From the NCBI RefSeq assembly GCF_001517545.1, contig NZ_FBYA01000006.1, forward strand, positions 58,335-122,334: DNA of 64,000 nucleotides. Direction: 5' to 3'. Positions 8,806 to 16,706 of this stretch are shown one piece after another. This DNA comes from Limnohabitans sp. Rim47. GTDB taxonomy: Bacteria > Pseudomonadota > Gammaproteobacteria > Burkholderiales > Burkholderiaceae_C. The position numbers and the translations under genes are program-made. The notes beneath the pieces are model-generated. The model was not told the DNA's origin. It worked only from the letters and a program-made list of their open reading frames with translations, and did not search any database. Each line of letters starts with the position of its first letter. The first letter of the stretch is position 1.

Positions 8806-9432
8806 TTACTTGGACAGAGGCGGCTGGCTCAAGCGCTTGAGCTCTTCTTCAGAGATTTCATCAAACACGCGGACCACTTTGGTCACGCCGCTGATGCTGC
8901 GCACGATGTCACTGGCACGTTTTGCTTCACGAGCCGTCACACGGCCCATCAGGTACACAATGCCGCGCTCGGTCACCACCTTGATTGAATTGACCTGCAG
9001 GTCTTTTGCATCGATGAATGCGGCCTTGACCTGGCTGGTGGTCACCGTGTCTTTGGAGCGCTGGGTCAGGCTGCTGGGCATGGTCACCGCCAAATCGTTC
9101 ACGACCGACTGGACATTTTCTTGGCTCTGAGCCAGCTTCTCTGCACGGTCTTTGTCGGCCTGGGTCCGGGCCTCACCGCTGAGCAACACTTTGCGGTTGA
9201 AACTGGTCACGTTCAAGTGCACACGTTCACCCAAATCCTGACGCACAGCGCTGGCGACCTTGAGCTCGATGCCCTCGTCTTCGACCTGTGCGCCCGTGGT
9301 GCGGCGATCGGTGGCCACGATGCCGGTCATGACAGCACTGCCCACGATCAAGGGGGCGCAGGCGGACAAGCTGGACAGCGCAACGGCCAAAACAGCACCC
9401 GAAAAAACCAAAGATTGCAGATTGCGTTTCAT
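8806..9432 (-). CDS. dolP: BON-domain lipoprotein (DolP/YraP-like)
   Basis: This 208-aa outer-membrane lipoprotein has a signal peptide ending in the lipobox LSAC (lipidated Cys25). Two BON domains follow at about residues 50-115 and 125-195. DolP binds anionic phospholipid and supports envelope integrity in Escherichia coli. Its start codon directly abuts the stop codon of the upstream SIS gene. The order yraN-diaA-dolP matches the conserved yra cluster, which supports the name. Confidence 0.87.
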   Translation of the reverse strand: MKRNLQSLVFSGAVLAVALSSLSACAPLIVGSAVMTGIVATDRRTTGAQVEDEGIELKVASAVRQDLGERVHLNVTSFNRKVLLSGEARTQADKDRAEKLAQSQENVQSVVNDLAVTMPSSLTQRSKDTVTTSQVKAAFIDAKDLQVNSIKVVTERGIVYLMGRVTAREAKRASDIVRSISGVTKVVRVFDEISEEELKRLSQPPLSK

Positions 9433-10017
9433 TTAAAGAGTCTCCTGTTCACCCAAAAGTTGGGTGTCAATGCCATCACACAGACAGTGCAGCACCAAGT
9501 GCTGAACTTCACGAATTCGGGCGGCTCGCTCATGCGGCACACACACATGCACATCGGTCTCGCGCAACTGGCGGGCCAAACCGCCCCCGTGATGGCCAGT
9601 CAGGGCCAATACGCTCATTTCCCGGTCGTGGGCCGCTTGCACCGCTTCGACCAATGCAGGCTCTGCACCATCCACACTGATCAGCACCAGTACGTCGCCG
9701 GTTTGGCCCAGCGCCAGCACCTGCCGGGCCAAGGCCTGGCCATCGGGCCAGCGACTGGCCGTCAAGGCGTCCGATGACAAGGCCATGGCGGCCAAACCCG
9801 GACGCTCACGTTCAAAACCACCCACCAGCAAATTCGCCAAATATTGGGCCAATGCGGCCGAAGGGCCCAAGCCACCAGCAAGCACCTTGCCGCCCCCGGT
9901 CACACAAGCCAGAACGGCCTGAACAGCGGCGTCCACAGGTTTGGCCAAAGTCTCGGCCACTTGGTAGTGCAAATCGGCACTGTCGATAAAGTGTTGTTGG
10001 ATTCGTAGGTCTAGCAT
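9433..10017 (-). CDS. diaA: SIS-domain protein, DiaA/phosphoheptose isomerase family
   Basis: This 194-aa protein has a single SIS domain with the phosphosugar-fold segments GGGKVLAGGLGPSAALAQYL and DVLVLISVDGAEPALVEAV. DiaA binds DnaA and times replication start in E. coli; GmhA isomerases share the fold. The typical second loop reads SVDG here instead of the common STSG-type serine-rich loop, which argues against a classical GmhA isomerase. Its place between yraN and dolP favours DiaA. Confidence 0.78.
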   Translation of the reverse strand: MLDLRIQQHFIDSADLHYQVAETLAKPVDAAVQAVLACVTGGGKVLAGGLGPSAALAQYLANLLVGGFERERPGLAAMALSSDALTASRWPDGQALARQVLALGQTGDVLVLISVDGAEPALVEAVQAAHDREMSVLALTGHHGGGLARQLRETDVHVCVPHERAARIREVQHLVLHCLCDGIDTQLLGEQETL

Positions 10018-10113
10018 GCGGTGCGAATGATACCCCCCGCAACACGGCGGCCACCCGGAAAAACAGTTATTTACACGGTTATTCGAGCCTTCGTCAGGCT
10101 TCAGTTGTGTGCA

Positions 10114-10500
10114 TCAGCTCACATCAAAAGCGGCTTGCAACCATTCGGGTCCAGTGGCCTCGATGGTCACCACATCAAAGCGTGCCGGGGGCAAGCTGCG
10201 CCAGCGCAACAGGTAGTGCTGCGCCGCAAAAATAATGCGCCTTTGCTTTGGATACCCGATGCTGGCAGCAGCCCCGCCATGGTCACTTCGGCTGCGTTGA
10301 CGAACCTCGACAAACACCACCGTGCCATCCGCCGATTGCATGATCAGGTCGATTTCGCCACCCCCTCGGCCAGGCGTCCGATAATTGCGCTTCAGCAGGC
10401 GCAAACCCCGCTCTTGCAAATAGGCCAGCGCCTCGTCTTCGCCCGCATCACCACGGGCTTTGGTGGTCTGGCCCACCATGTCTTTTTTGAGGAATTGCAT
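10114..10500 (-). CDS. yraN: YraN family protein (UPF0102, nuclease-like fold)
   Basis: This 128-aa protein has the conserved GGGEIDLIMQ and VVFVEVRQR segments of the UPF0102 family, which resembles PD-(D/E)XK nucleases. The basic residue after EV is Arg rather than the commoner Lys. The start at 10500 is favoured by an upstream GGGAG-type site. The start codon shares one base with the divergent rsmI TTG. Molecular function is unknown. Confidence 0.85.
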   Translation of the reverse strand: MQFLKKDMVGQTTKARGDAGEDEALAYLQERGLRLLKRNYRTPGRGGGEIDLIMQSADGTVVFVEVRQRSRSDHGGAAASIGYPKQRRIIFAAQHYLLRWRSLPPARFDVVTIEATGPEWLQAAFDVS

Positions 10501-11414
10501 TGACTCCGTCTCCCTTGTCTGCCTCGTTTGCCAAAGCCCTGGAGGCCGCGCACGACGCTGCCGGATCGCAAAACAACCCGGCCAGCACACTGTATGTCGT
10601 GGCCACCCCCATTGGCAACCTCGCCGACATCAGCCTGCGTGCGCTGCATGTGCTGGCCAAGGTCGACGCCGTGGCTTGCGAAGACACCCGCCACACCCAG
10701 CAACTGCTGCGGGCCTATGGCATGGACCGCCCCGGCGCGCAGCTTCTGGCGGTGCACCAGCACAACGAAGCAGAAGCGTCACAAACCGTGATCGCCCGTC
10801 TGGCACAAGGTGAGCGCGTGGCGTATGTGAGCGATGCAGGCACCCCGGCCATCAGCGATCCGGGCGCCCGGCTGGTGGCGGCGGTGCGGCAAGCCGGTTA
10901 CCGGGTGCTGCCCTTGCCAGGCGCCAGCAGCGTGACCACCGCGCTCAGCGCCTCGGGCATGACGGGCGAAGACGGCTTTGTGTTTGCGGGCTTTTTGCCC
11001 AGCAAATCCGGCGAACGCGAACGCGCCGTGCAGGCCCTCGCACAAGAAAGTCGTGCCGTGGTGCTGCTGGAAGCGCCACACCGCATCGAAGCCTTGGCGC
11101 AAGCGCTGTCGGTGCTCGGTGAGCGCCGCATCACCGTGGGGCGCGAGCTGACCAAGCAATTTGAACAAATCGAAACCGTCACGGCACAGGCCTTGCCAGG
11201 CTGGCTGGCCGAAAAGCCAGACCGCCAGCGTGGTGAGTTTGTGCTGGTGCTGCACGATGCGCCTGTTGAAGCCTCAGCGGGCGAAGGCCTGCGTGTGCTG
11301 CAAGTGCTGTTGCCCGAACTGCCCCTGAAAACCGCGGTCAAACTGGCGGCCGAGATCACGGGCGAATCAAAAAACGAGCTGTACGACAAAGCCTTGGCGC
11401 TGAAAAACGGCTGA
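10500..11414 (+). CDS. rsmI: 16S rRNA (cytidine-1402-2'-O)-methyltransferase RsmI
   Basis: This 304-aa tetrapyrrole-methylase-fold enzyme modifies C1402 in the ribosomal P site. The motifs STLYVVATPIGNLADISLRA, CEDTRHTQQLL and VSDAGTPAISDPGARLV are complete, and the C-terminal RsmI tail is present. The start is a TTG at 10500 with GAGGAA five bases upstream; no in-frame ATG precedes the conserved core. The gene is divergent from yraN, so each promoter must lie within the other gene. Confidence 0.93.
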   Translation: MTPSPLSASFAKALEAAHDAAGSQNNPASTLYVVATPIGNLADISLRALHVLAKVDAVACEDTRHTQQLLRAYGMDRPGAQLLAVHQHNEAEASQTVIARLAQGERVAYVSDAGTPAISDPGARLVAAVRQAGYRVLPLPGASSVTTALSASGMTGEDGFVFAGFLPSKSGERERAVQALAQESRAVVLLEAPHRIEALAQALSVLGERRITVGRELTKQFEQIETVTAQALPGWLAEKPDRQRGEFVLVLHDAPVEASAGEGLRVLQVLLPELPLKTAVKLAAEITGESKNELYDKALALKNG

Positions 11415-11453
11415 CACCGCTGACCCGACAAAGCGCCTTAGCGCCTTAGCGCC

Positions 11454-12395
11454 TCAACGCTTGCGCAAACCCAGCCACATGACGGTGGCCACCACCACCA
11501 AAGCACCGACCAACTGCATCAGTGCAATCGACTGCCCCAACACGCCCCAAGCCAACACCAAGGCAAACACCGGCTCCACGTTCATGATGGCCGAGTTGCC
11601 CACCACGCCCAACTTGGGCAACACCGTGAACATGATGGTGAAGGCCGTGCCATACAAGAACGTCAACGCCCCCAAACCCCACCAACCGGCCGTGGCCGTG
11701 GGCAAATGCAAGCCGCTCTGGCTGGCGGCCACCGCCGCCGCCAACACTGCCACCGTGGCCATGGTGGTGAAGGTGCGCAAACGGCCATCCACATCGGCAG
11801 CCTCGTGCTGGGTGATGACCAAGGCCAAGCCAAACGTGGCCGATGCCGCCATGGCAAAGCCCACGCCCACACCGATTTGCCCCCATTGCTGGGCGGCACC
11901 CAGCCCCGATGCAGCACCCATCACGTCGAGGGCCAAAGCCAGCCCCAACAGCATCACGGGCATGGCCAACAACACGGCACGCTCCGGGCGGTGGCGGTAC
12001 AGCACCCGCGCCCAAAAAGCCGTCAGCAAAGGGTAGGTGTTAAACGCCAACAAAGCCAAGGCCACAGGCAGACGGGCAACCGACGAATAGAGGCAAACAC
12101 TTTGCACGGCGATCAATGCGCCAATCAGCAGAAGGTTCTTTTTGTGCCGCCCCGTCAGCTGGAGCGAAACCTTTTGCTGCCAAAGGATCAAGGCCACCAC
12201 AACGGCCGTGACACTGCTGCGAAAGGTGACGGCGGTCACCACATCCACACCATGGTTGAAAGCGGTGCGGGCCGCGACATGGTTGGCACCCATCATCAGG
12301 GCGATCAACAAGAGCGTGAGGAAACCGGTCAGGGTCAACCGGGAAAAGGACGCGGGGGCAGCGGAGGAAGTAGCTGAGGTGGGGCGAGATGACAT
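11454..12395 (-). CDS. EamA/DMT family transporter
   Basis: This 313-aa protein has about ten hydrophobic helices in two EamA repeats (residues about 20-160 and 170-310). It resembles RhaT/YdcZ-type drug/metabolite exporters. It lies 68 bp after the ketopantoate-reductase-like gene on the same strand and may be the last gene of the hpa transcript. The substrate cannot be read from the sequence. Confidence 0.82.
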   Translation of the reverse strand: MSSRPTSATSSAAPASFSRLTLTGFLTLLLIALMMGANHVAARTAFNHGVDVVTAVTFRSSVTAVVVALILWQQKVSLQLTGRHKKNLLLIGALIAVQSVCLYSSVARLPVALALLAFNTYPLLTAFWARVLYRHRPERAVLLAMPVMLLGLALALDVMGAASGLGAAQQWGQIGVGVGFAMAASATFGLALVITQHEAADVDGRLRTFTTMATVAVLAAAVAASQSGLHLPTATAGWWGLGALTFLYGTAFTIMFTVLPKLGVVGNSAIMNVEPVFALVLAWGVLGQSIALMQLVGALVVVATVMWLGLRKR

Positions 12396-12463
12396 GGGGC
12401 CAATTTACCGCCCTCTTCGGCTCAGGGATGACAAGAACGCGACTGGCACACTGAAGACTTGAA

Positions 12464-13474
12464 TCAGCAGCCGTAAAGCCCCCTACCTTGTGCATGCAAG
12501 CGGCTGAGCCCCAGCAAAACATCGGTCAATGGCGTCTGCACATGGGTCAACTGACCCAACTCACGCACGGCCGAGACCAAGGCATCCAGTTCAACCGGCT
12601 TGCCTGCCTCCACGTCTTGCAGCATTGAAGTGCGAAATGCGCCCAATTTGCGAGTGACAGCGTGGCGGTCTTCGGGTTGCTGGTCGATGGGGATGCCGAT
12701 TTTTTCCCCAATGGCTTTGGCTTCGAGCATGACCCCCGAAATGAATTGACGCACCAAGGGGTCGTCCAGAATTCGGTCGGTCGTGGCCCCGGTGATGGCA
12801 CTGATGGGGTTGATCGTCATGTTGCCCCAAAGTTTGTACCAAATGTCTTTTTGGATTTGCGGCGACACACTGGCGTTGAAGCCGGCCTTTTGCAGCAGTG
12901 CATGCAAGGCCTGCACGCGGGGCGACACCTCGCCCGAAAGCTCGCCCACGATCAGGCCATCACCAAAGTGGTGACGGACCACACCCGGCGCATCCACCGA
13001 GCAACTGGCATGCACCACGCAGCCGATGATGTGCGCGGCAGGCAAGGCGCGTGCAATCGCCCCCTGCGGGTCCACGGCGTCCAGAGAGCGGTCCGCTACT
13101 GTGCCACCGAGCCCCTGCAAAAACCACCAAGGCACGCCGTTCATGGCGGTCAGCACCACGGTATTGGGCCCGATCAGGGGTCCAAGCTGCTGTGCGACAG
13201 AGGCCAGCGCGGGAGCTTTGACCGAAATCACCACCAGGTCTTGCACGCCCAATGCGGCAGCATCGTTCGAGGCGTGAACCGGCACGGTGTGCAAATTGCT
13301 CCCTTGATGCAATTGCAGGCCCTGCTGCTGCAAGGCGCCCAGTGTGTCGCCACGCGCCAGCACGCTGACCTGCACTCCTGCACGCGCCAAGTGCACGCCC
13401 AGCCAGCCACCAATGGCCCCTGCGCCGACGATGGCGACTTTGTTGAATGACACGCCGTTGATTGTTTCGCTCAT
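12464..13474 (-). CDS. 2-dehydropantoate 2-reductase family protein (PanE/ApbA-like)
   Basis: This 336-aa NADPH-dependent reductase has the Rossmann motif GAGAIG at residues 17-22 and the family segment IWYKLWGNMTINPISAITG. The ATG at 13472-13474 overlaps the stop of the class II aldolase gene by 4 bp, so the two are translationally coupled. True ketopantoate reductases in betaproteobacteria are often elsewhere. Paralogues next to catabolic genes may reduce other 2-oxo acids, so no gene symbol is assigned. Confidence 0.82.
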   Translation of the reverse strand: MSETINGVSFNKVAIVGAGAIGGWLGVHLARAGVQVSVLARGDTLGALQQQGLQLHQGSNLHTVPVHASNDAAALGVQDLVVISVKAPALASVAQQLGPLIGPNTVVLTAMNGVPWWFLQGLGGTVADRSLDAVDPQGAIARALPAAHIIGCVVHASCSVDAPGVVRHHFGDGLIVGELSGEVSPRVQALHALLQKAGFNASVSPQIQKDIWYKLWGNMTINPISAITGATTDRILDDPLVRQFISGVMLEAKAIGEKIGIPIDQQPEDRHAVTRKLGAFRTSMLQDVEAGKPVELDALVSAVRELGQLTHVQTPLTDVLLGLSRLHAQGRGLYGC

Positions 13475-14259
13475 GCGCGCCACCCTGTGTCTTGTTTGTC
13501 CATCTGACGCACCAGCGCCTCGAACACGTCCTGACCGGCCCCGTGGTTCGGGTTGAACTGCAGCGCGTCCCGCGTGCACTTGGCAGCAATCGTCTCAGGC
13601 ACGGCAATCGGTGCGCCCATACTTTGCGTAGCGAGCTGGATTTCGCAGGCACGTTGCAGCGTCCAAAGAATGGCAAAGGTCTGCGGCAAACTCGCGCCCC
13701 AAGCCAACAGGCCATGGTTTCGCAGGATCACGGCGGGCTTGTTGCCAATGCTTTTGAGCACACGCGGCGCTTCGTCAGCATGGATGGTGATGCCCTCGAA
13801 GTCGTGGTAGGCCACCATGCCGTGCAGCTGAGCTGAGTAAAAGTTGCTTTGGGACAAGCCATCTTGCAGGCAAGCCACCGCCACACCTGCCGTGGTGTGG
13901 GTGTGCATCACGCAGTGCGCTCCGTCTATGCCGCCGTGCAGCGTGGCATGCACCACAAAGCCAGCCGGATTGACCTTATAGGGTGAGCCGTCCAACACCT
14001 CGCCCTGCAAGTTGATCTTGACCAGGTTGCTGGCCGTGACCTCGCTGTAATGCAGGCCAAAAGGGTTGATCAAGAACTGCTTATCACCGCCCGTGACGCT
14101 GTCGGGCAGACGCACGGTGATGTGGTTGTAGATCATCTCGGTCCAGCCGAGCATGGCAAACACGCGGTAGCAGGCCGCCAGCTGCAAGCGGGTCTGCCAT
14201 TCGTCTGGGTGGACACGCGCTTGCAAAGACGGCACCACAGCTTGAGGGGTGGGAAACAT
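13471..14259 (-). CDS. Class II aldolase/adducin family protein
   Basis: This 262-aa protein has the zinc-site histidines of class II aldolases in HTHTTAGVAV (His119, His121) and RNHGLLAWG (His182). The family includes fuculose-phosphate aldolase, decarboxylases and hydrolases of catabolic acids. It lies downstream of hpaI and is coupled to the PanE-like gene through an ATGA overlap, which suggests an accessory catabolic role. Its start at 14259 is preceded by AGGAGA. Confidence 0.83.
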   Translation of the reverse strand: MFPTPQAVVPSLQARVHPDEWQTRLQLAACYRVFAMLGWTEMIYNHITVRLPDSVTGGDKQFLINPFGLHYSEVTASNLVKINLQGEVLDGSPYKVNPAGFVVHATLHGGIDGAHCVMHTHTTAGVAVACLQDGLSQSNFYSAQLHGMVAYHDFEGITIHADEAPRVLKSIGNKPAVILRNHGLLAWGASLPQTFAILWTLQRACEIQLATQSMGAPIAVPETIAAKCTRDALQFNPNHGAGQDVFEALVRQMDKQDTGWRA

Positions 14260-14273
14260 CGTGATCTCCTGGT

Positions 14274-14322
14274 TTGGGGTCAGTGAATTTGGTCAATTGG
14301 GATCAATTGGGGTCAGATCCCC
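14274..14322. repeat. Imperfect tandem decamer TTGGGGTCAR in the hpaI/aldolase gap
   Basis: Four related units begin at 14274, 14288, 14297 and 14307. The last runs into a GGGG...CCCC inverted pair (14109-type spacing of 6 nt, at 14309-14322). The block occupies most of the 82-bp gap between hpaI and the class II aldolase gene. Its origin is not established. Confidence 0.6.
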
Positions 14323-14341
14323 ATTGTTTTAAAGGTGCGCA

Positions 14342-15157
14342 TCAATAAGTCGCGCCTGGGGTGGATGCGATGGCGCGCACTTCTGATTTGAAGTGCGCGG
14401 CCAAGTCGGTGGTTTGGCGCATCAGGATTTGCGTGTCCAGGCCCACCGCCACAAACAAGACCCCCAGTTTCAGGTACTGGGCCGCCCATGCGCGGTCGGG
14501 CGTGAGGATTCCGGGGGCCTTGCCCGCTTGCAGGATGCGGGCCACCGCATCGGCAATCGCAGCCTGCACCTCGGGGTGAGCGGCATTGCCCACATGGCCC
14601 ATCGAGGCCGACAAATCTGCTGGGCCAATGAACACACCGTCCACACCGGGCGTGGCGGCAATCGCGTCCAGGTTTTTCAGGGCCTCGCGTGACTCCACCT
14701 GCACCAACAGGCAGACCTCTTCATTGGCACGCTTGAAATAGTCAGGGTAATGGCCCCAGCGCGAAGCCCGTGCACCCGCCATGCCGCGCATGCCGCCACG
14801 GCCATCGTCTTGCGGGTAGCGCATGGCTTGCACCAGTTGCGCGGCCTGCTCGGCGGTATCGACCATGGGCACCAAGATGTTTTGCGCCCCCAAGTCGAGG
14901 TATTGCTTGATGAGCGCCGTCTCGCCCACGGGCACGCGGCAGACGGGGTGACTGGTGGGGTAGGCGGCCAAGGTTTGCAGTTGCGCCTGGATGCTGCGCA
15001 GGTCGTTGGGCGCGTGTTCGCCGTCGATGACCAGCCAGTCGAAGCCCGCCAAGGCACAGATTTCGGCGGTGTAAGCGCTGGCCAAGCCCATCCACAGGCC
15101 AATCTGAGGCTGCTTGTTTTGCAGGGCTTGCTTGAATGTATTCACGGGGGTGCTCAT
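14342..15157 (-). CDS. hpaI: HpcH/HpaI aldolase (4-hydroxy-2-oxoheptanedioate aldolase)
   Basis: This 271-aa class II pyruvate aldolase splits 4-hydroxy-2-oxoheptane-1,7-dioate into pyruvate and succinate semialdehyde, the last step of homoprotocatechuate meta cleavage. The catalytic His is in IDGEHAPNDL (His48), the metal Glu in VQVESREALK and the Asp in GPADLSASMG. The ATG at 15155-15157 is chosen over the TTG immediately before it; GAGGAA lies upstream. The gene follows hpaH across a 167-bp gap that holds a large hairpin. Confidence 0.92.
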   Translation of the reverse strand: MSTPVNTFKQALQNKQPQIGLWMGLASAYTAEICALAGFDWLVIDGEHAPNDLRSIQAQLQTLAAYPTSHPVCRVPVGETALIKQYLDLGAQNILVPMVDTAEQAAQLVQAMRYPQDDGRGGMRGMAGARASRWGHYPDYFKRANEEVCLLVQVESREALKNLDAIAATPGVDGVFIGPADLSASMGHVGNAAHPEVQAAIADAVARILQAGKAPGILTPDRAWAAQYLKLGVLFVAVGLDTQILMRQTTDLAAHFKSEVRAIASTPGATY

Positions 15158-15200
15158 CAATCAGTTCCTCTCTTTAAAGGCCAAACGGCTCACAGGATGT

Positions 15201-15274
15201 TGGGGTCGGGGTGGCGGCTCGGGCGATGTGGCAAAGCGAAGCGCCTCTGAGCCCGGGCCGCCACCCTGGCCCCA
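15201..15274. repeat. Long imperfect inverted repeat between hpaH and hpaI
   Basis: GGGTGGCGGCTCGGGC at 15209-15224 pairs with 15251-15266 with one mismatch, and outer TGGGG/CCCCA bases can extend the stem. The loop is 26 nt. There is no T-run on the minus strand after it, so it is not a standard terminator. It may act as a transcript-stabilising or attenuating structure in the hpa mRNA, or be a mobile-element remnant. Confidence 0.7.
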
Positions 15275-15324
15275 GCAGCCTCCCGCTATCGCCAGACGAA
15301 GCCACTGCAGACTCTTCAAAACGC

Positions 15325-16146
15325 TCAAACAAAACGAAACGCCAGCTTGCCCAATGGCCCGTAGTCCGCCTCAAACACATCGCCCACTTTGGCCAGCGCC
15401 GGTTTGGTGAACGAGCCGGCCAACACGATCTCACCGGCTTGCAGATGCTCGCCCCAAGGTGCCAACTTGTTGGCCAACCAGGCAATGCCCACCGCCGGGT
15501 GGCCCTGCACGCCCGCGGCCAGGCCGGTTTCTTCGACCACGCCGTTTTGGCGCAAGATGGCACCGCACCAAGGCAAGTCGGTCGTCAAGGGATCGACCCG
15601 TTTGGCTCCCAGCACGATGCCCGCATTGGCGGCGTTGTCGCTGATGGTGTCAAACACCTTGCGCATCACCTGGGTGTGGCGGTCGAATTGCTCGATGCGC
15701 GAATCGATGATCTCGATGGCCGGGGTCACATACTCAGTCGCATCGAGCACCTCTTGCACCGTCACATCGGGGCCGCGCAGCGCTTTCTTAAGGATGAAGG
15801 CCAACTCCACCTCCACACGCGGGGCCATGAAACGGCTGAACGGAATGTCCAGCACCTGGCCCGGCGTGCAGTCGTAGCGCATGTCGTCAAGCAGCGTGCC
15901 GTAGTCGGGCTCGTCGATCTGGCTAGAGACCTGCATGGCGCGGCTGGTCAGCCCGATCTTGTGGCCAATCATCTTTCGCCCTTCGGCGAACTTGATCTGC
16001 ATCCAAGCGCGGTTAATGCGGTAGCCGTCTTCGATCGTCATGCCTGGGAAGCGCTTGGAAAAGTGCTCGATCTGCACGCGCGATTTTTCAGACTCGTTCA
16101 GCGCTTGCGCAAGCTGCTGGATTTGCTCTTCGGTGAAAACAAACAT
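15325..16146 (-). CDS. hpaH: 2-oxohept-4-ene-1,7-dioate hydratase
   Basis: This 273-aa protein belongs to the FAH-fold hydratase family (HpaH/MhpD). It adds water to 2-oxohept-4-enedioate to form the substrate of HpaI. Conserved segments include KMIGHKIGLTSRAMQ, APRVEVELAFILKK with the acidic metal-site residues, and DNAANAGIVLG. The gene starts 3 bp after the hpaF stop, consistent with a single transcript. Confidence 0.92.
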   Translation of the reverse strand: MFVFTEEQIQQLAQALNESEKSRVQIEHFSKRFPGMTIEDGYRINRAWMQIKFAEGRKMIGHKIGLTSRAMQVSSQIDEPDYGTLLDDMRYDCTPGQVLDIPFSRFMAPRVEVELAFILKKALRGPDVTVQEVLDATEYVTPAIEIIDSRIEQFDRHTQVMRKVFDTISDNAANAGIVLGAKRVDPLTTDLPWCGAILRQNGVVEETGLAAGVQGHPAVGIAWLANKLAPWGEHLQAGEIVLAGSFTKPALAKVGDVFEADYGPLGKLAFRFV

Positions 16147-16149
16147 GGC

Positions 16150-16608
16150 TCAGGCCTTCTTGATGAACAAAGGATGGAGGTTGCTGTGCTTGGCATCAAA
16201 CACCTCAGGACCCACATCGATTTGCAGCGTGATGCCGATGTGGCGTTGCGCCATGGTGGGTGCAAAAAAGGCTTTGGCCACTTCGATCAAGCTTTGTCCG
16301 GCGCTGTGTTGCACCGCCTCACTGCGGCCCTTGCCCATGCGCAGGTTCAGGTACACAAACGCGTAATCGCCCGCACCGCCATGCGGGTTGTGCGCATACA
16401 CACCCGCCGCCAAGCCTGCCGCGCCGCCATCGGCCACTGCGTAATGTGGCGCGGGGTAAGCCAGCACACGCGTGCCGCCTGTCGGAAAAACCGCTTGGCC
16501 GTTTTCGTCTTGAACGGTGAGCATGGCGTCGGCCATTTGCCGGCACAGCGTGGTCATGTTGACTTCGGCGTCGAGCTGGCCGGTGTAGAGAATCACAAGG
16601 TGGGGCAT
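16150..16608 (-). CDS. hpaF: 5-carboxymethyl-2-hydroxymuconate delta-isomerase
   Basis: This 152-aa tautomerase-superfamily enzyme begins MPHLVILYTG; the proline exposed after Met removal is the expected catalytic base. It isomerises the dehydrogenase product before decarboxylation. The protein is somewhat longer than the 126-aa E. coli enzyme. The start at 16608, with AGAAGG upstream, is fixed by the need for Pro2; the longer frame upstream is not family sequence. Confidence 0.88.
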   Translation of the reverse strand: MPHLVILYTGQLDAEVNMTTLCRQMADAMLTVQDENGQAVFPTGGTRVLAYPAPHYAVADGGAAGLAAGVYAHNPHGGAGDYAFVYLNLRMGKGRSEAVQHSAGQSLIEVAKAFFAPTMAQRHIGITLQIDVGPEVFDAKHSNLHPLFIKKA

Positions 16609-16647
16609 GGTGTGCCTTCTGACTTTGTCGTTGAAGCTTGAAACGTT

Positions 16648-16678
16648 GTCATCCTTGGGCTTGACCCGAGGAGCCATG
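16648..16678. repeat. REP-like hairpin element (copy 1)
   Basis: The sequence starts GTCATCC, forms a 7-bp stem (CCTTGGG / CCCGAGG with one G-T pair) and ends GAGCCATG. It shares its ends with elements at 19216-19243 (reverse orientation) and 30408-30436. It lies in the 98-bp gap between hpaD and hpaF. Confidence 0.65.
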
Positions 16679-16706
16679 CTGTTTTTTCATGGTCATAGCA
16701 CCGTGC

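Noticed and set aside
13475..13579. N-terminal extension of the PanE-like protein
   Set aside because: It overlaps the aldolase coding region; the ATG at 13472-13474 with an ATGA overlap directly precedes the Rossmann fold.
15211..16641. 476-codon plus-strand frame opposite hpaH and hpaF
   Set aside because: Both minus-strand genes are complete and recognised; the frame has no protein-like motifs.
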